Shown in pieces: positions 1 to 7,712 of a stretch of DNA of 15,867 nt. Within the stretch, counting starts at the first letter, position 1. Each line of letters opens with the position of its first letter. The position numbers and the translations under genes are program-made. The DNA is from a bacterium (lineage in GTDB: Bacteria; JAMCPX01), in contig JAJYJX010000039.1 of NCBI GenBank assembly GCA_021789095.1, positions 1 to 15,867 on the forward strand, read 5' to 3'. Under the pieces are notes generated by a model. That model ran no database searches. It was not told where the DNA came from and saw only the letters and a list, made by a program, of their open reading frames with translations.

Positions 1-638
1 ATATAGTCAAAGAGGTACTCAAGAATGCCCAGCTGAATCCGGGTGATATTAATGAGATCATCCTTGTCGGCGGACAGACAAGAATGCCCTCGCTTGTAGA
101 AAAAGTGAGGAAATTTTTTGGGAAGGCATCGCACAAAGGTGTGAACCCTGATGAGGTTGTTGCTGTTGGCGCTGCCCTGGATGCATCATCTCTCTCTGAG
201 GGTACCAGTGATATGCTGCTGCTTGATGTTACTCCGCTTTCGCTCGGCATTGAAACACACGGCGGTGAATTTGCAAAAATAATAGACAGGAACACTACGA
301 TCCCGGTAAAAAAGAGCCACGTGTTTACAACATCGTATGATAATCAGACGGCTGTAAGAATAAGGGTTTTCCAGGGGGAGAACACGGTTGCAGAAGAAAA
401 CGAGCTGCTCGGAGAGTTCATACTGTCTGGTATAAGGATGACCAAGAAGGGAGAGCCGAAGATAGAAGTGAGTTTCGATATTGATAACAACGGCATAGTA
501 AATGTAACCGCTGTTGACATGGACACAGGACTTGAAAACAGGATAGAAATAATGTCAAGCAGCAAGCTGACAGAAGATGAAATAAAAACCATGTCTGACG
601 AGGCACACCTGTACGAGATCGATCTGAAAGATGAATAA
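1..638 (+). CDS. Hsp70/DnaK-type chaperone, 3' part, lacking the C-terminal lid
   Basis: The reading frame is open from base 3 at the left edge, so the start lies outside the window. The visible 211 residues begin near the end of the nucleotide-binding domain, with the DnaK signature ILVGGQTRMP and then NPDEVVAVGAA. The interdomain linker follows (DMLLLDVTPLSLGIET, where most DnaKs read VLLLDVTPLSLGIET), then the beta-sandwich substrate domain (NTTIPVKKSHVF, DNQTAVRIRVFQGE, IEVSFDIDNNGIVNVTA). The protein ends about 20 residues after that domain, near the position matching residue 530 of the 638-residue E. coli DnaK. The helical lid and acidic tail are therefore absent. An ATP-driven cytoplasmic chaperone function is known for the family; loss of the lid suggests a specialised client and fast release. 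The stop overlaps the next start (TAATG), so it is coupled to the TPR gene. It could be a paralogue rather than the housekeeping dnaK. Confidence 0.93.
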   Translation, partial: IVKEVLKNAQLNPGDINEIILVGGQTRMPSLVEKVRKFFGKASHKGVNPDEVVAVGAALDASSLSEGTSDMLLLDVTPLSLGIETHGGEFAKIIDRNTTIPVKKSHVFTTSYDNQTAVRIRVFQGENTVAEENELLGEFILSGIRMTKKGEPKIEVSFDIDNNGIVNVTAVDMDTGLENRIEIMSSSKLTEDEIKTMSDEAHLYEIDLKDE

Positions 639-1234
639 TGAAAAACCCGGAAGATGTTTTTAAAAACGAAGAACTGCTCCATATCTTTGAATCAGGACTT
701 GATACTTTTGCCCAGGGCGACTTTGTAACTGCTCAAAAAATATGGAAAAAGGCACTGGAGATCGATCCGAAAAATGAGCTTGCAATAGATTATATACGCT
801 CATTGGAGGAAGAGATACCTTTTGAAGATAAAAAACACGCTTATAAGGAATTACTGGATGAAGCAATAGGTCTGTTAGGCAAAAATCAGCTTGACCCTGC
901 TTATGAACTGCTGCAGATGATTATTATAAATAATCCGGATAACAGCAAGGCAAATAAATTTCTTGATACCGCAAAGGGATTATTATTGAAAGATTATTTA
1001 AATGAGATCGGGGACACAGATGCTGTGATAGAACTGAAGAAAAATATGGATGAAATTATGAAGATAAATTTAACGAAAGAATCGGCGTTTATCGTATCGA
1101 TGATAGACGGCAACTCAAGCGTCGATGAACTTTTTACTTTGAGCGGCATCGACAGGTTTATTTTTATGAGGAATCTTGTTATGCTGCTGAGAAATGATAT
1201 TATAAGATTAGCCAACCTAAGGAGGCAGAGGTGA
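638..1234 (+). CDS. TPR-repeat protein, probable partner of the upstream Hsp70
   Basis: This 198-residue protein has no signal peptide or membrane segment and is likely cytoplasmic. Two tetratricopeptide-like helical hairpins are visible, at about residues 15-50 ([20 protein letters not shown], with the usual small/large residue spacing and a terminal DP) and 67-108 ([18 protein letters not shown] with NPDN). The C-terminal 45 residues (about 148-193) form a separate helical, winged-helix-like module containing [18 protein letters not shown] and a basic end (LRRQR). Similar modules occur at the ends of signalling and gliding-motility proteins in deltaproteobacteria, but I infer this from pattern only. 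The start overlaps the chaperone stop by one base and its stop overlaps the argG GTG start by four, so it is translated as part of the operon. TPR proteins commonly bind Hsp70, so a co-chaperone or client-adaptor role is a reasonable inference, not shown. Confidence 0.85.
   Translation: MKNPEDVFKNEELLHIFESGLDTFAQGDFVTAQKIWKKALEIDPKNELAIDYIRSLEEEIPFEDKKHAYKELLDEAIGLLGKNQLDPAYELLQMIIINNPDNSKANKFLDTAKGLLLKDYLNEIGDTDAVIELKKNMDEIMKINLTKESAFIVSMIDGNSSVDELFTLSGIDRFIFMRNLVMLLRNDIIRLANLRRQR
1219..1225 (+). promoter_or_regulatory. Shine-Dalgarno that fixes the GTG start of argG
   Basis: The AAGGAGG core lies inside the 3' end of the TPR gene, five bases before GTG at 1231. It supports the GTG as the argG start, in a GTGA overlap with the upstream stop. 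Confidence 0.8.
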
Positions 1235-2424
1235 GAGAGGTAAAAAAGGTAGTTGTAGCGTATTCAGGCGGTCTGGATACATCGGTTATCTTGAGCTGGT
1301 TGAAAGAGAAGTATAACTGTGAAGTTATTGCATTCATAGCGGACCTCGGACAAGGAGAAGATCTTGAATCAATAAAAGCCAAGGCATTAAAAACGGGCGC
1401 AAAAGAGGCATATATAAAAGATGTCAAGGATGTATTTGTATCCGATTACATATTTCCCATGCTCAGGGCAAATGCAATTTATGAGGGTGCATATATGCTC
1501 GGGACTTCTATAGCAAGGCCTCTTATAGCAAAGACCCAGATGGAGCTCGTAAAAGAGGTCGGAGCTGACGCCGTTTCTCATGGTGCAACAGGCAAGGGCA
1601 ATGATCAGGTAAGGTTTGAGCTGACCTATTACACTATTGATCCCAGAATAAATGTTATTACACCGTGGAGGGAATGGGAGTTTAAATCACGCACACAGCT
1701 GATAGAATATTCCAAAAAGCACGGCATCCCTGTGAGTGCAACAAAGGACAAGCCCTATTCAAGCGACAGAAATATTTTTCATATCAGTTACGAAGGTGGT
1801 ATTCTTGAAGACCCGTGGTCAGAACCCCCTGCAGATATGTACACCATGATGACCCCCTCTGAAAAAGCGCCTGACAGACCAATCTACATTGAAATATCCT
1901 ATGAAAAAGGCAATCCTGTTGCAGTAAACGGCAAGAAGATGAAGCCTCTTGCGTTGCTTCAGGAACTGAACAGGATCGGCGGAGAAAACGGTATAGGAAG
2001 GGTTGACCTTGTTGAGAACAGGTATGTAGGTATAAAGTCCAGGGGCGTTTATGAGACACCAGGCGGTACAATACTGCATTATGCCCACAGGGCAGTGGAG
2101 TCCATTACGCTGGACAGGGAGGTTTACCACATGAAGGACAGCATGATCACAAAATATGCAGAAATGGTTTACTATGGGTACTGGTTTTCACCTGAAAGAA
2201 CGGTGCTCCAGAAATTTATTGATGAAACGCAGGGTAATGTTACCGGTGATGTAAGATTGAAACTGTACAAGGGCAATGTGCTTGTCGCAGGCAGAAAATC
2301 GCCCTATTCGCTTTACAGCCAGTCCCTTGCGACTTTTGAGGAAGAATATGTGTACAACCAGAAGGATGCGGAAGGTTTTATAAAGATCAGCGCTCTAAGA
2401 TTAAAACGTTTTCAGGAGAAATAA
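1231..2424 (+). CDS. argG: Argininosuccinate synthase
   Basis: ArgG joins citrulline and aspartate using ATP to give argininosuccinate, the penultimate step of arginine synthesis, in the cytoplasm. The 397-residue length is normal for the family. The N-type ATP pyrophosphatase loop SGGLDTS is at residues 12-18, [10 protein letters not shown] at 118-127 and the conserved [18 protein letters not shown] block at about 173-190, followed by GILEDP; the C-terminal oligomerisation helix region is complete. The start is GTG at 1231, chosen because it has an AAGGAGG five bases upstream and begins exactly at the conserved VVVAYSGG strand. It overlaps the TPR stop by four bases and the mreB start by one. 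The usual partner argH is not adjacent; argG instead sits between a chaperone/TPR pair and the cell-shape genes. No arginine-responsive operator or leader can sit in front of it because there is no intergenic space. Confidence 0.98.
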   Translation: MREVKKVVVAYSGGLDTSVILSWLKEKYNCEVIAFIADLGQGEDLESIKAKALKTGAKEAYIKDVKDVFVSDYIFPMLRANAIYEGAYMLGTSIARPLIAKTQMELVKEVGADAVSHGATGKGNDQVRFELTYYTIDPRINVITPWREWEFKSRTQLIEYSKKHGIPVSATKDKPYSSDRNIFHISYEGGILEDPWSEPPADMYTMMTPSEKAPDRPIYIEISYEKGNPVAVNGKKMKPLALLQELNRIGGENGIGRVDLVENRYVGIKSRGVYETPGGTILHYAHRAVESITLDREVYHMKDSMITKYAEMVYYGYWFSPERTVLQKFIDETQGNVTGDVRLKLYKGNVLVAGRKSPYSLYSQSLATFEEEYVYNQKDAEGFIKISALRLKRFQEK

Positions 2425-3458
2425 TGGCAGGATTATTTGTAGGTCTGTTTTCAAACGACCTGAGTATCGATCTCGGTACCGCCAATACGCTTGTTTATGT
2501 AAAAGGTAAAGGCATTGTAGCCAATGAGCCGTCGGTTGTTGCTATTTACACTGACGGCCGCGGCATAAAGAGGATACTTGCTGTGGGTAATGAAGCCAAA
2601 AAGATGCTTGGAAGGACACCCGGCAACATCACTGCAATAAGGCCGCTCAGGGAAGGTGTTATAGCCGATTTCTACGTTACAGAACAGATGCTTAAATACT
2701 TCATAAACAAGGCCCAGAATAACCGCTATACGCTCATGAGACCAAGAATTATTGTATGCATACCGCTCGGACTTACACCGGTAGAGAAAAAAGCAGTCAA
2801 GGAATCAGCTGAATCAGCCGGTGCTAAAGAAGTCTATCTCATAGAGGAACCTATGGCCGCTGCAATAGGTGCAGGTCTTGACATAACAAAGCCATCCGGG
2901 AATATGATTGTAGATATAGGCGGTGGAACAACGGGTGTGGCTGTTATCTCGCTCTCAGGCGTTGTTTACTCACGATCGATAAAAGTCGGCGGTGACAAGA
3001 TGGATGACGCGATAGTTAATTACATGAAGAAAAAATACAACATGCTGGTAGGAGAATCCACGTCTGAAGAGATAAAGATAGCAATAGGCAGTGCATACCC
3101 CTTAAACACGCCGCTGAAGTATGACGTGAGAGGAAGAGATCTTCTGACAGGCATACCGAAAGTGCTTGAAATAACGGACGAGGAAATACGTGAAGCGCTC
3201 CAGGAGCCTCTGGAAGCAATTATAGATGTTATAAAAGAGGCGTTGGAACATACACCTCCGGAGCTTGCTGCCGACATTGTCGAAAAGGGCATAGTGCTGT
3301 CCGGAGGCGGATCGATGCTGAGAAATCTTGATGTACTTATAAGGGAGCATACGGGCCTGCCTGTTATCCTTGTTGATGATGCACTGACAAGCGTTGTAAT
3401 GGGTAGCGGAAAGGTATTGGATGAACTGTCAAAGCTCGGCAAAGTGCTTGTAACCTAG
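2424..3458 (+). CDS. mreB: Rod-shape-determining actin homologue MreB
   Basis: MreB polymerises into membrane-attached antiparallel filaments that direct lateral wall synthesis. This 344-residue protein has the expected length. The N-terminus [18 protein letters not shown] matches the short membrane-binding segment followed by the first phosphate loop (DLGTANT, residues 16-22). The second phosphate loop DIGGGTT is at 164-170 and the adenosine motif VLSGGGSMLRNL at about 291-302. The EEPMAAAIGAGL block (141-152) is typical of MreB rather than of FtsA or DnaK. The ATG overlaps the argG stop (TAATG) and AGGAGA lies a few bases upstream within argG. mreC begins seven bases after its stop. It acts with MreC, MreD, PBP2 and RodA, all encoded immediately downstream, so the complete elongasome core is present. 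Confidence 0.98.
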   Translation: MAGLFVGLFSNDLSIDLGTANTLVYVKGKGIVANEPSVVAIYTDGRGIKRILAVGNEAKKMLGRTPGNITAIRPLREGVIADFYVTEQMLKYFINKAQNNRYTLMRPRIIVCIPLGLTPVEKKAVKESAESAGAKEVYLIEEPMAAAIGAGLDITKPSGNMIVDIGGGTTGVAVISLSGVVYSRSIKVGGDKMDDAIVNYMKKKYNMLVGESTSEEIKIAIGSAYPLNTPLKYDVRGRDLLTGIPKVLEITDEEIREALQEPLEAIIDVIKEALEHTPPELAADIVEKGIVLSGGGSMLRNLDVLIREHTGLPVILVDDALTSVVMGSGKVLDELSKLGKVLVT

Positions 3459-3465
3459 ACATAAC

Positions 3466-4293
3466 ATGTGGGACTGGCTCGTCAAGCATCACAGGCACGT
3501 GATAGTATTATTGATTCTCATTGCAGCCTTCCAGCTTGCTTATTCTGATGTCTTTTCAAAGGGTCCGTTTGTTTATCCTTCTAAGATACTATTTCAAAGC
3601 GGAGCATATGTAATGACGGGTATAGCCGACGGTGTAAACGGCATGAAGAATGTCTGGCATGACTATGTAGATCTCGTGAATGTAAAAAAAGAGAATACAG
3701 CTTTAAAAAGCCGGATCGCGATGCTGCAAATGGAAATACAACAGATGAAGGATGTAGATATAAGATACAATAATATCTTAAAAATTCTTAATCTTCCCCT
3801 GCCGCACAGGAATATATCTTACGTGACTGCAATGGTTATAGGAAGGGACGTTAGCAGTATATTTAAATCCATAATGGTAAACAAGGGCCTGCATGACGGC
3901 ATAAAAGATGGGGCAGGGGTCATATCACCATCCGGAGTGGTTGGAAGGGTTGTTAAAGTCAGCGGACATGCATCGGAGGTACTTCTTCTGACTGATATAA
4001 ACAGTTACATCGAAAGTATCGATGAGACTACAAGGGTAAGGGGCATCGTGAACGGCATGGGCATGGATCGGTTGAAATTCATGTACATACTTTCGAGTTC
4101 AAGGATAAATGAGGGTGATACTTTGCTGACAGGGGGCGAAGATAGAGTGTTTCCCGAGGGTATAGTCATAGGAAAGGTAATGAATATAAGAAGCAATCCT
4201 GCCGGCTGGCTGTTCAAGGATATTACCGTTGAGCCCAAAATCGACATAAACAGGCTTAGCTACGTCATGATCATTACCGGAGAAAACAGATGA
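3466..4293 (+). CDS. mreC: Rod-shape-determining protein MreC
   Basis: MreC is a bitopic inner-membrane protein whose periplasmic part activates PBP2-RodA. In this 275-residue protein, residues 1-10 are a short basic cytoplasmic tail (WLVKHHRH), residues 12-27 are the single membrane helix, residues about 65-105 form a coiled coil (VNVKKENTALKSRIAMLQM onward), and residues about 115-273 form the double beta-barrel domain with VIGRDVSSIFKSIMVNKG, GVISPSGVVGRVVKV and LLTDINSYIES. All are typical of the family. I see no strong Shine-Dalgarno before the ATG, which lies only seven bases after the mreB stop, so translation is probably coupled to mreB. The end overlaps mreD by four bases (ATGA). Confidence 0.96.
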   Translation: MWDWLVKHHRHVIVLLILIAAFQLAYSDVFSKGPFVYPSKILFQSGAYVMTGIADGVNGMKNVWHDYVDLVNVKKENTALKSRIAMLQMEIQQMKDVDIRYNNILKILNLPLPHRNISYVTAMVIGRDVSSIFKSIMVNKGLHDGIKDGAGVISPSGVVGRVVKVSGHASEVLLLTDINSYIESIDETTRVRGIVNGMGMDRLKFMYILSSSRINEGDTLLTGGEDRVFPEGIVIGKVMNIRSNPAGWLFKDITVEPKIDINRLSYVMIITGENR

Positions 4294-4790
4294 AGTATGC
4301 AGTCTGGATATCATGTGTACTTCTTGGCTCGGTTCTGCAGGCTGTACTTAATAATTACCTGCCTGTGTATCTTTCTCCGAACCTGTTTTTGATGTTTGTA
4401 ATGTACATGACTTTTTTTTATGGTTATTATACTGCTGTATCGGCAATTATTTTTATATCTTATCTTGCCTCTGTATTCAGTTCAGGTAATGCATGGTTTT
4501 ATATATTCTCTTATCTTTTTGTTTTTTACCTGCTGAATATTTTCAGAAAGTTTTTCGACAGAACGCAGGCTGTAGCCGTGATAGTTCTGGCTGCTGTTAC
4601 CACATTGATGTATCCATTTATTGTGCTTCTCCCTTCGATACCGCTTGATAAGACCTCAATGTTCAAAGCAGCCGTTGTCCTGGCGGTAAAACAGCTCCCG
4701 ATCAACATGGCTGCCGCGTATTGCCTGTTTAAATATCTGCCGTCGCTAAGCTCCAGGTTTAAGAGTGCATTGAACGCCCAGAAGGTATGA
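4290..4790 (+). CDS. mreD: Rod-shape-determining protein MreD
   Basis: This 166-residue, highly hydrophobic protein has about five or six predicted membrane helices. One lies near the N-terminus (VWISCVLLGSVLQAVLNNYL) and others cover the segments LFLMFVMYMTFFYGYYTAVS, AIIFISYLASVFSS, YIFSYLFVFYLLNIF and AVAVIVLAAVTTLMYPFIVL. Sequence alone would only say small polytopic membrane protein. Its size, its helix pattern and its position between mreC and mrdA identify it as MreD, the least conserved Mre protein, which bridges MreC and the PBP2-RodA complex. The ATG overlaps the mreC stop as ATGA, and the next gene starts directly or six bases after its TGA. Confidence 0.93.
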   Translation: MKYAVWISCVLLGSVLQAVLNNYLPVYLSPNLFLMFVMYMTFFYGYYTAVSAIIFISYLASVFSSGNAWFYIFSYLFVFYLLNIFRKFFDRTQAVAVIVLAAVTTLMYPFIVLLPSIPLDKTSMFKAAVVLAVKQLPINMAAAYCLFKYLPSLSSRFKSALNAQKV

Positions 4791-4796
4791 TTGTAT

Positions 4797-6617
4797 ATGG
4801 CCGTAAATGATGAATTCAATGTTTATGATCCCGAAGCGCCTGAGATAAACAGACTGTACAGGGTGATCTTTATAATAGTCGGCCTCTGTATTGCTATCCT
4901 TGCAATCCGGCTCTGGTACCTGCAGATTTACATGGGTTCGCAGCTTGAATACTACTCCCAGAGCAACCATTTGCGCAGAATAGACATCATTGCACCAAGG
5001 GGGGATATATATGACAGGAACGGTGAATTACTGGCAGATAACAATGTCAGCTATTCACTGTATATAACGCCTCCGGAATTTAAAGATACGGAAAAAGAAC
5101 GGTTATCCGGTATAATCAACATGCCTGTTTCTGATATAAATGACAGGCTTTCATCGTGGGACGGATTCTCCTATGCACCCATGCTTGTTGATCCGTATCT
5201 TTCGTGGGAAGAGGTCTCACAGGTACTTGCAAACAAACCCTTTCTGCCCGGTGTGACCGTTCAATGGCAGACTAAAAGGTTCTACAGGAATGAAAAAGAT
5301 ATGTCACATGTGCTTGGCTATGTGAGGGAGATCAGCGGGGAGGAGCTTGGCGCTTACGACAGGTCGAATCCCGGCAAGTATGTCAGCGGTGACTTCATAG
5401 GCAAATATGGTATTGAAAAAACATACGAGCAGGAGCTGAGAGGAAGGGACGGTGCAATTGTAAAACTCGTCGATGCGGCAGGCAAAGAAATTAAAACATA
5501 TACATATATAGATCCTGTCCAGGGCACGCCTATAACATTAACGATAGATGCAAAACTGCAGGACTATACATCCAACCTTATGCAGGGCTATATAGGCTGT
5601 GCAATCGCCATGAACCCTTCAACAGGCGCAATACTGGCAATGGTAAGCGAGCCTTCTTATGATATAAACGATTTTTCCTCACATCTGACACCGGTTCAAT
5701 GGGACAATGTGGTAAATAACCCCTATCATCCGCTTGAAAATAAATGCATACAGGGCACATTTGCCCCGGGCTCGACCTATAAACCGATTATCGCGGTAGC
5801 AGGCCTTAGTGAACACACTATCGATCCAGGACATAAAATCTTTGATCCGGGATATTTTACTGTAGGCAACAGGGTATACCATGACTGGAAGAGCGGCGGA
5901 CACGGTATGGTTGATATGCACAAGGCAATAGTTCAGTCGTGTGATACGTATTTTTACAGGCTTGGAACGCTGCTGGGTGTAGATACGATAGCGAAGTATG
6001 CAAGGTTATTCGGATTGGGCAGGCTGACAGGCATAGATCTTCCATCTGAAAAACCAGGGCTTGTACCTACGTCCCAATGGAAGGAAGATACATTCCACGA
6101 GCCGTGGTATCCCGGAGATACACCGCCTATTGCAATAGGACAGGGATACGATCTTGTAACACCGCTTCAATTGCTGGTTGCATATTCGGCTATAGCAAAC
6201 GGCGGGTATGTTGTAAGACCGCACCTGCTGGCTGATAAAGCGATGACTGCGCAAAATTATATTGTTTCAGATACGAACGTGAGCGAAGGGATACTGGATA
6301 TCGTTAAAAAGGGCTTATGGGGCGTTGTTAATGAACAGGGCGGGACCGCTCCTGGTGCAAGGCTGAAAGATATTCAGGTTGCCGGCAAAACAGGCACAGC
6401 GCAGGTTGTAAAAGAAGGTATGTTCAGGAATATGCCCGAGTCAAAGATTCCGGTTATATACAGGGATAATGCGTGGTTTGCAGCTTTTGCACCTTATGAA
6501 TCACCCGGCATAGCGGTTGTTGTGCTTGTGGAACACGGCGGTCACGGAGCTTTCGCAAGTGCGCCGATAGCAAGGAACATGATAGATTTTTACCTTCACG
6601 GAGACAAGCCGCGATGA
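4797..6617 (+). CDS. mrdA: Penicillin-binding protein 2, elongation-specific transpeptidase
   Basis: PBP2 cross-links peptidoglycan during cell elongation and is activated by MreC. The protein is 606 residues from ATG 4797; a TTG at 4791, directly after the mreD stop, would add two. I prefer the ATG because the upstream AAGG (4782-4785) is then at a normal distance. One N-terminal membrane helix is at about residues 20-40 (VIFIIVGLCIAILAIRLWYL). The pedestal domain follows, with the class B motif APRGDIYDRNGELLADN. The transpeptidase domain has all three catalytic motifs: STYK at 326-329 (nucleophile Ser326), SCD at 381-383 and KTG at 531-533. The order and the SCDTYFYRLG context fit PBP2 rather than the division protein FtsI. 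It lies directly upstream of rodA, its glycosyltransferase partner, and overlaps it by four bases. Confidence 0.97.
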   Translation: MAVNDEFNVYDPEAPEINRLYRVIFIIVGLCIAILAIRLWYLQIYMGSQLEYYSQSNHLRRIDIIAPRGDIYDRNGELLADNNVSYSLYITPPEFKDTEKERLSGIINMPVSDINDRLSSWDGFSYAPMLVDPYLSWEEVSQVLANKPFLPGVTVQWQTKRFYRNEKDMSHVLGYVREISGEELGAYDRSNPGKYVSGDFIGKYGIEKTYEQELRGRDGAIVKLVDAAGKEIKTYTYIDPVQGTPITLTIDAKLQDYTSNLMQGYIGCAIAMNPSTGAILAMVSEPSYDINDFSSHLTPVQWDNVVNNPYHPLENKCIQGTFAPGSTYKPIIAVAGLSEHTIDPGHKIFDPGYFTVGNRVYHDWKSGGHGMVDMHKAIVQSCDTYFYRLGTLLGVDTIAKYARLFGLGRLTGIDLPSEKPGLVPTSQWKEDTFHEPWYPGDTPPIAIGQGYDLVTPLQLLVAYSAIANGGYVVRPHLLADKAMTAQNYIVSDTNVSEGILDIVKKGLWGVVNEQGGTAPGARLKDIQVAGKTGTAQVVKEGMFRNMPESKIPVIYRDNAWFAAFAPYESPGIAVVVLVEHGGHGAFASAPIARNMIDFYLHGDKPR

Positions 6618-7711
6618 GCAGAAAGACCTCATTGCTTGATTATAACCTGCTTTTTCCTTTTGTATTATTGGTGATCGTATCAATTGTGAACCTGTACAGT
6701 GCAACAAAAGGCATGCACGGAATATCCGATCTGTTTTACCGGCAGTTGATCTGGTTCGGCGCAGGTACTTTTGTGATGTTTTTCTTTGCATTTCTGGATT
6801 ACAGGATGTTGAAGAAGCTGTCATTCGTGTTATACATAATTACCGTACTGCTCATTGTTGTAACAATCATAAAGGGGCGGTCGGCCATGGGTGCACAGAG
6901 GTGGCTGTCTCTCGGGATCTTTTCTTTCCAGCCTTCAGAGATAGCAAAGTTTTCAGTCCTGCTTATACTTGCAAATTACTTTGAAGAGAACTGGCTTGAA
7001 CGCGGATTTACTTTAAAACCGCTTATCATACCCATGGTGTACATCTTGATACCTTTTGTGTTAATAATTAAACAACCCGACCTCGGCACAGCCATAATAA
7101 TACTTCTTATCGGCGCATCGGTAATACTGTTTGCCAGGGTAAAACTCAAAACATTTCTTCTTTTCTTTATTGCATTCATCGTAATCATGCCTCTGGGCTG
7201 GCACTTTATGAAGGGCTATCAAAGGGCAAGACTTGTTGCTTTCGTGGATCCCTACAAAGACCCCCTCGGTTCAGGTTACCATCTGCTGCAGTCCAGGATA
7301 GCTGTAGGATCGGGGAAATTGTTCGGGGTAGGCTATCTAAAGGGCACACAGAGCCACCTTAGCTTCCTGCCCGAGAGTCATACGGATTTTATTTTTTCCG
7401 TGCTTGCGGAGGAATGGGGTTTTGCCGGTTCGATTGTTGTTATTGCATTGTTTACCATCATACTTATCGAGGGGTTTAATATCTCACGATACGCAAAAGA
7501 CAGGTTTGGTGTAATGCTTGCATTTGGTATTACTCTATCCATATTCTTGCAGTTCTTTATAAATATAGGTATGAGTACAGGTATACTGCCCGTTGTCGGC
7601 ATAACTCTGCCGTTTATGAGTTATGGAGGCACATCGGTGCTTATATTTATGATGGAGATCGGTATACTGCTGAGTATAAATTTAAGGAAATTCAGGTTTG
7701 AGGAGGTATAG
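6614..7711 (+). CDS. rodA: SEDS-family peptidoglycan glycosyltransferase RodA
   Basis: RodA polymerises lipid II into glycan strands in complex with PBP2. The 365-residue protein is nearly all membrane helix, with about ten segments. Diagnostic SEDS motifs are present: GAQRWLSLGIFSFQPSEIAK (about 93-112), KQPDLGTA (153-160), the long extracytoplasmic loop with YQRARLVAFVDPYKDPLGSG (202-221), QSHLSFLPESHTDFIFSVLA with the presumed catalytic Asp258, and LPFMSYGGTS (332-341). The PESHTDF loop and the length point to RodA rather than FtsW, and the linkage to mrdA supports this. The ATG overlaps the mrdA stop in ATGA. The gcvPB ribosome-binding site lies in the last codons of rodA. Confidence 0.97.
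   Translation: MSRKTSLLDYNLLFPFVLLVIVSIVNLYSATKGMHGISDLFYRQLIWFGAGTFVMFFFAFLDYRMLKKLSFVLYIITVLLIVVTIIKGRSAMGAQRWLSLGIFSFQPSEIAKFSVLLILANYFEENWLERGFTLKPLIIPMVYILIPFVLIIKQPDLGTAIIILLIGASVILFARVKLKTFLLFFIAFIVIMPLGWHFMKGYQRARLVAFVDPYKDPLGSGYHLLQSRIAVGSGKLFGVGYLKGTQSHLSFLPESHTDFIFSVLAEEWGFAGSIVVIALFTIILIEGFNISRYAKDRFGVMLAFGITLSIFLQFFINIGMSTGILPVVGITLPFMSYGGTSVLIFMMEIGILLSINLRKFRFEEV
7701..7707 (+). promoter_or_regulatory. Shine-Dalgarno that fixes the ATG start of gcvPB
   Basis: AGGAGGT inside the rodA 3' end is five bases before ATG 7713. It favours that start over an in-frame TTG at 7698 that would lie upstream of the site. Confidence 0.85.
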
Positions 7712-7712
7712 C

